This document shows, in pieces, positions 44,119 to 51,225 of a DNA stretch of 64,000 bases. Position 1 is the first letter of the stretch, and the number at the start of each line of letters is the position of its first letter. A program made the position numbers and the translations under genes. The notes under the pieces were generated by a model. That model did not search any database and had not been told where the DNA came from. It worked only from the letters and a program-made list of their open reading frames with translations. The stretch lies in the NCBI RefSeq assembly GCF_018310535.1, contig NZ_CP074102.1:1922001-1986000 (forward strand), given 5' to 3'. The DNA is from Streptomyces mirabilis (GTDB lineage: Bacteria > Actinomycetota > Actinomycetes > Streptomycetales > Streptomycetaceae).

Positions 44119-44257
44119 TCCGGCCCCCTCCGGTTCATCGGTCGTACGGTCCGATCCTGTTGGATCGCGGCGCACACGCGTGTGCACCAAGGAAGTCACG
44201 CCGATGGATCACGACGGCGTCAAGAGGCTTCGGGTCGCGGAGGACTTCCGTTACCCA

Positions 44258-44279
44258 GCCGGTACGCGGCCGGTACGCG
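44258..44279. promoter_or_regulatory. 11-bp tandem direct repeat, candidate GluR site
   Basis: GCCGGTACGCG occurs twice head-to-tail (44258-44268 and 44269-44279), followed by a degenerate third start (GTCGCGC). It sits midway between the gluR and gluA starts (about 140 nt from each). OmpR-type regulators bind direct repeats with a 10-11-bp period, so this is the best operator candidate here. Confidence 0.55.
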
Positions 44280-44415
44280 GTCGCGCAACAGCTGCTACGA
44301 CACGTGTCCGATTGCTACCGGATCGTGATGCTCAAGTTCCCCTCAGATGTAATGACGCTGGTCGCACGGGGTCACTACTGTCCACCGAAACCGAGGAGGA
44401 CGGAGCCCCAGAGCG

Positions 44416-45192
44416 ATGACCGAAGTATCGGTGGCCAAGGATGCCGTGGCCGCGACCGAGGACCTGGTCGTCCTGAAGAGCGTCAACAAGCACTTCGGCG
44501 CGTTGCACGTGCTCCAGGACATCGACCTGACGATCGCACGTGGCGAAGTCGTCGTGGTCATCGGGCCCTCCGGGTCCGGGAAGTCCACCCTGTGCCGCAC
44601 CATCAACCGCCTGGAGACGATCGATTCGGGCGACATCACGATCGACGGCAAGCCGCTGCCCGACGAGGGCAAGGCACTGGCCCGGCTGCGGGCCGACGTG
44701 GGCATGGTCTTCCAGTCCTTCAACCTCTTCGCGCACAAGACGGTGCTCGAGAACGTGATGCTGGGTCAGATCAAGGTCCGCAAGGCCGACAAGAAGGCGG
44801 CCGAGGAGAAGGCGCGCGGACTGCTCGACCGGGTGGGCGTGGGCACCCAGGCGGACAAGTACCCCGCGCAGTTGTCGGGCGGTCAGCAGCAGCGGGTCGC
44901 GATCGCGCGGGCGCTGGCGATGGACCCCAAGGTCATGCTCTTCGACGAGCCGACCTCGGCACTCGACCCCGAGATGATCAACGAGGTCCTGGAGGTCATG
45001 CAGCAGCTCGCGAGCGACGGCATGACGATGATCGTCGTCACCCACGAGATGGGCTTCGCTCGTTCGGCTGCCAACCGGGTGGTCTTCATGGCCGACGGTC
45101 GCATCGTCGAAGAGGCCGTGCCGGACCAGTTCTTCAGCAATCCCCGCAGCGACCGCGCCAAGGACTTCCTGTCGAAGATCCTTCACCACTGA
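44416..45192 (+). CDS. gluA: Glutamate ABC transporter ATP-binding protein
   Basis: 258 aa, ATG 44416. Walker A GPSGSGKS is at 50-57, Q-loop [16 protein letters not shown], signature LSGGQQQ, Walker [16 protein letters not shown] and VVTHEMGFA. This is the standard polar-amino-acid importer ATPase. It is first gene of gluABCD, with the binding protein gene following after a 144-nt spacer that holds 13-bp tandem repeats. Confidence 0.95.
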   Translation: MTEVSVAKDAVAATEDLVVLKSVNKHFGALHVLQDIDLTIARGEVVVVIGPSGSGKSTLCRTINRLETIDSGDITIDGKPLPDEGKALARLRADVGMVFQSFNLFAHKTVLENVMLGQIKVRKADKKAAEEKARGLLDRVGVGTQADKYPAQLSGGQQQRVAIARALAMDPKVMLFDEPTSALDPEMINEVLEVMQQLASDGMTMIVVTHEMGFARSAANRVVFMADGRIVEEAVPDQFFSNPRSDRAKDFLSKILHH

Positions 45193-45232
45193 CGGCCTGC
45201 GCTTCGTCATCACTGAAGTTCGTTCCTGAACC

Positions 45233-45284
45233 GACGTTCAGCACTGACGTTCAGCACTGACGTTCAGCACTGACCTTCATCACT
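45233..45284 (+). repeat. 13-bp tandem repeats between gluA and gluB
   Basis: GACGTTCAGCACT is repeated perfectly at 45233-45245, 45246-45258 and 45259-45271, with a fourth diverged copy GACCTTCATCACT at 45272-45284. The element TCATCACTGAAG also occurs on both flanks (45207-45218 and 45277-45288). Non-coding; it ends 52 nt before the gluB start. Confidence 0.9.
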
Positions 45285-45336
45285 GAAGCCCATGCCTGAA
45301 GACCTGCATCTCCTCCCCAGCCAAAGGATGTTCACC

Positions 45337-46176
45337 ATGAAGCTCCGCAAGGTCACCGCCGCCTCGGCCGTCGTGCTCGCGCTCGCCGTGACCGCCACGG
45401 CGTGCGGCTCCGACAACAAGAAGGACAGCGGCTCCTCGGGCAGTGGCGGCGGCAAGATCACCGTCGGCATCAAGTTCGACCAGCCGGGCATCGGCCAGAA
45501 GACCCCGCAGGGTTACGCGGGCTTCGACGTCGACGTCGCCACGTACGTCGCCGGGAAGCTCGGCTACAAGCCCGACCAGATCCAGTGGAAGGAGACGAAG
45601 AGCGCCGACCGCGAGAACGCGCTCTCGCGCGGTGACGTCGACTTCATCGCCGCCTCCTACTCGATCACCCCGGAACGCGAGAAGAAGGTCGACTTCGCCG
45701 GTCCCTACCTGCTCGCCCACCAGGACGTGCTGATCCGGTCCGACGACACCGCCATCAAGTCGCCGTCGGACCTCAACAGCAAGAAGCTGTGTTCCGTGGT
45801 CGGTTCGACCTCGGCTCAGAACGTGCACGACAAGCTGGCGCCCAAGGCCCAGCTCCAGCAGTACCCGACGTACTCGGCCTGCCTGACGGGGCTGCAGAAC
45901 AAGGCGATCGACGCCCTGACGACGGACGACTCGATCCTCGCCGGCTATGCCTCGCAGGCCGCCTTCAAGGGCAAGTTCAAGCTCGGCGGCTTCAAGATGA
46001 CCAACGAGAACTACGGCATCGGCGTCAAGAAGGGCAGCGACCTCAAGGCCAAGATCAACACTGCTCTCGAGGCGATGGTCTCCGACGGTTCCTGGAAGAA
46101 GGCCGTGGACAAGAACTTCGGTCCGGCGCAATACAAGAACGAGCCCGCTCCGAAGATCGGCAACATCGTCAGCTGA
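45337..46176 (+). CDS. gluB: Glutamate-binding lipoprotein of ABC transporter
   Basis: 279 aa, ATG 45337 with AAAGGA 8 nt upstream. The lipoprotein signal ends in TATAC-GSD (Cys about residue 21). Family 3 solute-binding fold: VGIKFDQPGIGQKTPQGYAGFDVDVA, then DFIAASYSITPEREKKVDFAGPY with the alpha-amino-acid binding residues. Binds glutamate outside the membrane for GluCD. A hairpin after the gene probably raises its expression relative to the permeases. Confidence 0.94.
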   Translation: MKLRKVTAASAVVLALAVTATACGSDNKKDSGSSGSGGGKITVGIKFDQPGIGQKTPQGYAGFDVDVATYVAGKLGYKPDQIQWKETKSADRENALSRGDVDFIAASYSITPEREKKVDFAGPYLLAHQDVLIRSDDTAIKSPSDLNSKKLCSVVGSTSAQNVHDKLAPKAQLQQYPTYSACLTGLQNKAIDALTTDDSILAGYASQAAFKGKFKLGGFKMTNENYGIGVKKGSDLKAKINTALEAMVSDGSWKKAVDKNFGPAQYKNEPAPKIGNIVS

Positions 46177-46189
46177 TGTAGGGCCCGCC

Positions 46190-46218
46190 GGTGCGCCGCC
46201 CTCGGGGGGCGGCGCACC
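46190..46218 (+). terminator. Intra-operon hairpin between gluB and gluC
   Basis: 12-bp stem GGTGCGCCGCCC (46190-46201) with GGGCGGCGCACC (46207-46218), 14 nt after the gluB stop. Likely a partial terminator or mRNA-stabilising stem that keeps binding protein in excess. Confidence 0.75.
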
Positions 46219-46251
46219 CGGGCATCACCACACGCGGAAGCGCGGGAAATC

Positions 46252-46917
46252 GTGTTCGACTTTCTTCAAGGTTACGACCTGCTGGGAGCGTTCTGGATGA
46301 CGGTGAAGCTCACCGTCCTCTCAGCCGTCGGCTCCCTGATATGGGGAACCCTGCTGGCCGCCATGCGGGTCGGTCCGGTGCCTCTCATGCGCGGATTCGG
46401 CACCGCCTACGTCAACATCGTGCGGAACATCCCGCTGACCGTGATCATCCTGTTCACCTCGCTGGGCCTCAACCAGACCCTGCAGGTGAGTCTCGGCGCG
46501 GACAAGTTCGAGACGATCAACTTCCGGCTGGCCGTGCTCGGTCTGATCGCCTACACCTCGGCCTTCGTCTGCGAGGCGCTGCGCTCCGGCATCAACACCG
46601 TGCCCGTCGGGCAGGCGGAGGCGGCCCGCGCCATCGGCCTGAACTTCACCCAGGTCCTCACCCTGATCGTGCTTCCCCAGGCGTTCCGTTCGGTCGTCGG
46701 CCCACTGACGAACGTGCTGATCGCCCTGACGAAGAACACCACGGTGGCGGCCGCGATCGGTGTCGCCGAAGCGGCCACCCTGATGAAGTCCATGATCGAG
46801 AACGAGGCCCAACTCATCGCGATCTCCGCCGTCTTCGCCTTCGGGTTCATGTGTCTGACACTGCCGACCGGCCTCCTCCTCGGCTGGGTGGGCAAGAAGG
46901 TGGCGGTGAAGCGATGA
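46252..46917 (+). CDS. gluC: Glutamate ABC transporter permease
   Basis: 221 aa, GTG 46252. Five membrane helices in the His/Glu/Gln/Arg/opine permease layout (MTVKLTVLSAVGSLIWGTL start), with the EAA loop VGQAEAARAIGLNFTQVL that contacts the ATPase. It overlaps gluD by 4 nt. Confidence 0.94.
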   Translation: MFDFLQGYDLLGAFWMTVKLTVLSAVGSLIWGTLLAAMRVGPVPLMRGFGTAYVNIVRNIPLTVIILFTSLGLNQTLQVSLGADKFETINFRLAVLGLIAYTSAFVCEALRSGINTVPVGQAEAARAIGLNFTQVLTLIVLPQAFRSVVGPLTNVLIALTKNTTVAAAIGVAEAATLMKSMIENEAQLIAISAVFAFGFMCLTLPTGLLLGWVGKKVAVKR

Positions 46918-47810
46918 CGTCCGTCCTGTACGACGCCCAGGGCCCCCGCGCCAAGCGGCGCAACATCCTCTACTCGGCGCTGTTCCTGGTCGCCTTCGCG
47001 GCCCTGTTGTGGTGGGTGATCACCAGCCTCAACGACAAGGACCAGCTTGCCTGGGAGAAGTGGAAACCCTTCGTCCACGGCGAGGCGTGGAGCACGTACC
47101 TCTGGCCGGGACTGCTGAACACCCTGAAGGCCGCGGCCCTGGCCATGATCATCGCCCTGCCGCTCGGTGCCGTCTTCGGCATCGCCCGGCTCTCCGACCA
47201 CGCCTGGATCCGGATACCCGCGGCCGCGATCGTGGAGTTCTTCCGCGCCATCCCGGTGCTGGTCCTCATGATCTTCGCTCTCGCCGCGTACTCCGAGTAC
47301 ACGAACATCAGCTCGGACGACCGTCCGCTCTACGCGGTCTTCACGGGACTGGTGCTCTACAACTCCTCGGTCCTCGCGGAGATCGTCCGCGCGGGCATCC
47401 TGTCGCTGCCCAAGGGGCAGTCCGAGGCGGCCATGGCCGTCGGTCTGCGCAAGAACCAGGTCATGCGGTTCATCCTGCTGCCGCAGGCGGTCACCGCGAT
47501 GCTGCCGGCGATCGTCAGCCAGCTCGTCGTGATCGTGAAGGACACCGCGCTCGGCGGCGCGGTCCTCACCTTCCCCGAGCTGCTCGCCTCCGTCGGCCCG
47601 ATGAGCGCGTACTACGGCGCGAACACCATCGCCAGCTTCACCGTGGTGGCCCTGATCTACATCGCGATCAACTTCAGCCTCACGAGCTTCGCGAGTTGGC
47701 TGGAGGGACGACTGCGGCGCGGCAAGAAGTCGACGGGCGTGGTGCTTGCGCCGGCCGCGGTCGGGGGCACGGAGTCGACCGGCGCGGGCGGCGCGGGCGG
47801 CAGCATCTGA
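46914..47810 (+). CDS. gluD: Glutamate ABC transporter permease
   Basis: 298 aa, ATG 46914 overlapping the gluC stop. A long cytoplasmic N-terminus and extra helix (about 21-40) precede the permease core, with the EAA loop KGQSEAAMAVGLRKNQVM. The C-terminal Gly/Ala/Thr tail of about 30 residues is disordered. Pairs with GluC. Last gene of the operon, followed by a terminator. Confidence 0.94.
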   Translation: MTSVLYDAQGPRAKRRNILYSALFLVAFAALLWWVITSLNDKDQLAWEKWKPFVHGEAWSTYLWPGLLNTLKAAALAMIIALPLGAVFGIARLSDHAWIRIPAAAIVEFFRAIPVLVLMIFALAAYSEYTNISSDDRPLYAVFTGLVLYNSSVLAEIVRAGILSLPKGQSEAAMAVGLRKNQVMRFILLPQAVTAMLPAIVSQLVVIVKDTALGGAVLTFPELLASVGPMSAYYGANTIASFTVVALIYIAINFSLTSFASWLEGRLRRGKKSTGVVLAPAAVGGTESTGAGGAGGSI

Positions 47811-47836
47811 CGGGTCCTCACCCTGCGTCGGCGTCA

Positions 47837-47870
47837 ACGGGGGCAGTGGCGTGATCACCACTGCCCCCGT
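47837..47870 (+). terminator. Terminator of gluABCD
   Basis: 13-bp stem ACGGGGGCAGTGG (47837-47849) with CCACTGCCCCCGT (47858-47870), 26 nt after the gluD stop. Confidence 0.88.
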
Positions 47871-47986
47871 CACTTGACGCAAGCACCGGCAATGGGTTGC
47901 ATACGTTCTGTGATCGTGCACCCCGCTCCAACTGCCTGTTTCCGAACGTTCCTCAGGACGCCGCTCCGGGCAGGGGGCCGCGCGCC

Positions 47987-49858
47987 GTGGACCCGGTGAT
48001 CATCGTCGGCGCGGGGCCCGTGGGCCTCACGCTGGCCCTTGCGCTGGCTCGCCAGGAGGTCCCCTCCGTGGTCCTCGACGAGGGGCCGGGCAAGGACGAA
48101 CAACGGCTCGCGCGGACGGTGGTGCTGCGCGAGGACACGGCCGCGTTCGTCGAGCGACTGACGGGCCTGCCCCTCACCGATGCCGGTTTCCGTTGGGCCG
48201 GATGGCGGTCGATGCGGCGCAAGCAGGTGATGCGCGAGATCAACTTCGCTGCCGGGGCATCGGGCACCGACTCGCCGGACTTCGACGCCGATACGCAAGG
48301 CCTTGGGGGCGCGACGCACGGCTCGGGGGCGCACGTCTCGGGAGCCGGCACGCACGGCGAGGTAAGCGGCGCGCGGGCCTTCGGGAGCGGCGCGCACGGC
48401 TCGGGGAGTGGCGCCCAGCGCTCCGGGAGGAGCGCGCGGGATCCGAAAGGGAGCGCGCAGAGCCTGAAAAACGCCGGGCTCGGTCCGACCGCGGACGCGC
48501 AGGACCCCGAGGGTGCCGACGTGCCCGCCCCGCTGCACCTCGCCCAGCACGCGCTGACCGGCGCTCTGCGCGAGGCCATCATCCACGAACGGCTTATCAA
48601 GGTCGCCGTGGGCAGCCGCCTCGACTCGATCGAGCAGGAGTCCTCGGGCGTCACGGCGCACACCCGCGGCCCCAACGGCACCTGGTGGCGCGGCAGTTAC
48701 CTGATCGGCTGCGACGGACCGCGCTCGACCGTGCGCAAGCTCCAGGACATCCGCTTCCCCGGACGTACCGCCGTCGAACGACACGCCGTGGCAGCGCTGC
48801 GTACGGAACTTCCCTGGCCCGGCCAGGCATTGCTGCACCGGATGCCGCCGTGGCGGACGTCGGGCCCCTCGATCGGGGAGGTGACCGCGCGTCCCCTCGC
48901 CGACGACGTGTGGCGGCTGGACTGGCTGCTGCCGCCCGGCAAGGACCTGGTCACCCCCGACCTGCTGGTGGCACGCATCCGCGAGACCCTCGCGGGCTGG
49001 AACGCCGGCTCCACACCCCCGTACGAGCTGCTCGACACCGGAGTCCACACCATCCACCACCGCCTCGCCCGCCGCTGGCGGGCCGGCCGGGTCTTCCTCG
49101 CCGGGGACGCCGCGCACCTGCTCGGCACGCTCGGCACCCAGGGCCTGGACGAGGGCCTGCGGGACGCCGACAACCTCGCCTGGAAGCTGGCGCTCGCCTG
49201 GCACCACGGCCCGCACGAGGCGCTGCTCGACAGCTACCAGGCGGAGCGGCGGGCCGTCGTCGCCGCCCGACTGCGCGCCGCCGACCAGGCGCTGCCACTG
49301 CTGCGCAGCGGCGGAGGCCTGCGCTCGTACGTCCCCGGGTCGGCCCGTGGCCACGACGCGCTGCTCACGGACGGCCATCTGGGACGCGGCCCGCTGGGTG
49401 CGCCGGGGGCGTACGCCGACTCGCCGCTCGCGCCCGCGCACACCGAGTCGGAGACCCCGGTGGACACGACGCCCGGTGCGCCGGTCGTCGACGTGCGCGT
49501 GACCGCGGAGGACGGCTCGTTCGTACAGCTGCGTGAACGGCTCGGTCGCGGGGTGCTGCTCGTCGTGCTGATCGCTCCGGGCACGGGCGTGTGGGCGCGC
49601 AAGCACTGGGTGACGGCCGGGATCATGCCACGGCTCGCGGCCGCCGTGACCGCGCTGCCGCACCGCGCCGAGCTGCTGGTCGCCGAGAGCTATCCCGGCG
49701 CGGCGGCACACACCGTGCTTCTGGTACGCCCCGACGGCCACCTGGTCACCGCGCTGAGCGGGGTGCGTCCGGCCGACCTGTACGCGGCGGCCGAGGCGAC
49801 ACTGGGCGGCCCCGCCACGGCGGAGGCGGAAGCGGAGACGGCGTCGAGTACGACCTGA
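47987..49858 (+). CDS. FAD-dependent aromatic-hydroxylase-like monooxygenase with low-complexity insertion
   Basis: 623 aa from GTG 47987 with AGGGGG upstream. It has the dinucleotide fold IIVGAGPVGLTLALALA, the DG motif in LIGCDGPRSTVRK, and FAD GD motif VFLAGDAAHLLGTLGTQGLDEGLRDA, as in the p-hydroxybenzoate hydroxylase/polyketide hydroxylase (UbiH/TetX-like) group. A C-terminal thioredoxin-like domain (about 500-610) is usual for phenol-hydroxylase relatives. Residues about 90-180 are an unusual Gly/Ser/Ala/His-rich insertion (HGSGAHVSGAGTHG and similar) at a position where relatives have a short loop. Substrate unknown. Single gene between terminator-bounded operons. Confidence 0.88.
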   Translation: MDPVIIVGAGPVGLTLALALARQEVPSVVLDEGPGKDEQRLARTVVLREDTAAFVERLTGLPLTDAGFRWAGWRSMRRKQVMREINFAAGASGTDSPDFDADTQGLGGATHGSGAHVSGAGTHGEVSGARAFGSGAHGSGSGAQRSGRSARDPKGSAQSLKNAGLGPTADAQDPEGADVPAPLHLAQHALTGALREAIIHERLIKVAVGSRLDSIEQESSGVTAHTRGPNGTWWRGSYLIGCDGPRSTVRKLQDIRFPGRTAVERHAVAALRTELPWPGQALLHRMPPWRTSGPSIGEVTARPLADDVWRLDWLLPPGKDLVTPDLLVARIRETLAGWNAGSTPPYELLDTGVHTIHHRLARRWRAGRVFLAGDAAHLLGTLGTQGLDEGLRDADNLAWKLALAWHHGPHEALLDSYQAERRAVVAARLRAADQALPLLRSGGGLRSYVPGSARGHDALLTDGHLGRGPLGAPGAYADSPLAPAHTESETPVDTTPGAPVVDVRVTAEDGSFVQLRERLGRGVLLVVLIAPGTGVWARKHWVTAGIMPRLAAAVTALPHRAELLVAESYPGAAAHTVLLVRPDGHLVTALSGVRPADLYAAAEATLGGPATAEAEAETASSTT

Positions 49859-50055
49859 CGACCCTGGTGGTCCGGCCGGCCCCGGACCACCAGGTTCAGA
49901 TCGCCGAACTCGTCCGGGGGGCGGAGCCACGGCCATCGCGACACCCTCGGTCACCGGACGGTCCACATAGTGACAGTGAGTTGACCGGCCCAGAGCCCCA
50001 TGGTGTACTCCGGATCGTGACCGACACCTGTGTGCGCCTGTGGCGGAGGGTCCAT

Positions 50056-50103
50056 ATGGACCTCGTCCGCTATGCGGGCTGCGTGTGTCGCCCGTCCTGC
50101 TGA
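50056..50103 (+). CDS. Cysteine-rich leader peptide
   Basis: 15 codons: MDLVRYAGCVCRPSC, then TGA. GGAGGG at 50045-50050 is an ideal site 5 nt before the ATG. Three of the last seven residues are Cys. It lies 82 nt before the cysteine dioxygenase gene, with a GC-rich hairpin between. Short Cys-rich peptides upstream of sulfur genes are known in actinobacteria as cysteine-responsive translational leaders. Ribosome stalling at scarce Cys-tRNA would report cysteine level to the downstream catabolic operon. Confidence 0.75.
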   Translation: MDLVRYAGCVCRPSC

Positions 50104-50123
50104 ATTCGCAGCTCTTCTCTCCC

Positions 50124-50158
50124 TGCGCGCCGCCCCTCGCTGTCGGCTGCCGCGCGCA
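50124..50158 (+). promoter_or_regulatory. Candidate attenuator hairpin after the Cys leader peptide
   Basis: TGCGCGC (50124-50130) pairs with GCGCGCA (50152-50158), with inner partial pairing, between the leader stop and the dioxygenase start. It could sequester the dioxygenase ribosome site or act as an attenuator, depending on ribosome position on the leader. Inference from arrangement. Confidence 0.4.
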
Positions 50159-50185
50159 CCCACGCGAACGCCCAGGACGGTACCC

Positions 50186-50728
50186 GTGTCTGTGTCCACC
50201 CCCTCCAGCACGCCTTCCCCCACCGCACCGGTCCAGGCCCCCACCCAGGCCGACCTGCTCGACTTCGTGCGCCGCACCGCCGCCGACACCGAACTGATCG
50301 CATCTCTCCCCCTCGACCCCGAGGGCCGCACCTGGGTGCGCCTGGAAGGCCCCGGCGGCAGCGAGGCCTGGCTCATCGGCTGGCCCCCCGGCACCGGCAC
50401 CGGCTGGCACGACCACGCCGACTCGGTCGGCGCCTTCGTCGCCGCCGCGGGCGAGCTCAAGGAGTACTCGCTCGCCGCCCGCCTGCCCACCGACGGCTGG
50501 AAGACCCTCGAACTCTCCGAGGACGTCGACCGCGAACGTCGGTTGCCGGCCGGCAAGGGCCGCTCCTTCGGCCGCCACCACGTGCATGAGGTGCTCAACG
50601 AGTCCACCGAGGAGCACGCGATCTCCGTCCACGCCTACTACCCGCCCCTGCCCCGGATCCGCCGCTACAGCCGCACGGGGCAGGTGCTGCGCCTGGAGCA
50701 CGTCGAGCGTCCGGAGGACTGGCAGTGA
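50186..50728 (+). CDS. Cysteine dioxygenase
   Basis: 180 aa from GTG 50186 with AGGACGG upstream. A cupin-fold thiol dioxygenase: Fe ligands H75 and H77 in GTGWHDHADS, and the third His in the HHVHEVLN segment (H134 or a neighbour). It oxidises cysteine to cysteinesulfinate using O2. It overlaps the rhodanese gene by 4 nt, making a sulfur-catabolic operon behind a Cys-rich leader. Confidence 0.92.
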   Translation: MSVSTPSSTPSPTAPVQAPTQADLLDFVRRTAADTELIASLPLDPEGRTWVRLEGPGGSEAWLIGWPPGTGTGWHDHADSVGAFVAAAGELKEYSLAARLPTDGWKTLELSEDVDRERRLPAGKGRSFGRHHVHEVLNESTEEHAISVHAYYPPLPRIRRYSRTGQVLRLEHVERPEDWQ

Positions 50729-51120
50729 GCACACCCCGCCCGGTGGGCATCGACACGTTGCTGGAACGGGTCCGCGAGGGACTCGACCGGGTGGAGGCCG
50801 AGGAGGCGTACTCCGCCGCACAGGGCGGCGAAGCCCTCCTCGTCGACATCCGGTACGCCGCCCTGCGCGAGCGCGACGGACTGATCCCCGGCGCCCTCGT
50901 CGTCGAGCGCAACGAACTGGAGTGGCGGCTCGACCCCCAGGGCAGCCACCGCGCCCCCGAGGCCACGAGCCATGATCTGCGGGTCGTGGTGGTCTGCAAC
51001 GAGGGGTACGCGTCCAGCCTCGCCGCCGTCTCCCTCCAGCAGCTCGGACTGCACCGGGCAACCGACCTGGTCGGCGGCTTCCAGGCGTGGAAGGCGGCCG
51101 GTTTCCCGGTGACCGCCTAG
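50725..51120 (+). CDS. Rhodanese-like sulfurtransferase
   Basis: 131 aa, GTG 50725 overlapping the dioxygenase stop. Single rhodanese domain with LLVDIRYAALRERDGLIPGA and the active-site loop C91-NEGYAS. Likely handles sulfane sulfur released during cysteine breakdown, given coupling with cysteine dioxygenase. Confidence 0.92.
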   Translation: MSTPRPVGIDTLLERVREGLDRVEAEEAYSAAQGGEALLVDIRYAALRERDGLIPGALVVERNELEWRLDPQGSHRAPEATSHDLRVVVVCNEGYASSLAAVSLQQLGLHRATDLVGGFQAWKAAGFPVTA

Positions 51121-51155
51121 CTCCCGGCTCACTGTCGCCCTGCGGCGTACGTAGG

Positions 51156-51189
51156 TGGTGGGCGCCCCTGATGTAAGGGGCGCCCACCA
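51156..51189. terminator. Bidirectional terminator between rhodanese and permease genes
   Basis: 14-bp stem (51156-51169 with 51176-51189) and GATGTA loop between converging genes. Confidence 0.88.
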
Positions 51190-51225
51190 TTGCGTTCCGC
51201 CCCTTACGCCTTTGCGTACCGCCCC

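Noticed and set aside
45233..45284. Tandem repeats between gluA and gluB considered as a replication or plasmid iteron region
   Set aside because: Only four short copies inside an operon spacer, with no replication gene or AT-rich unwinding region nearby.
47870..51190. Very long open frame on the minus strand opposite the FAD monooxygenase, cysteine dioxygenase and rhodanese genes
   Set aside because: It is antisense to well-supported genes, has no domain, and long antisense frames are expected at this GC content.
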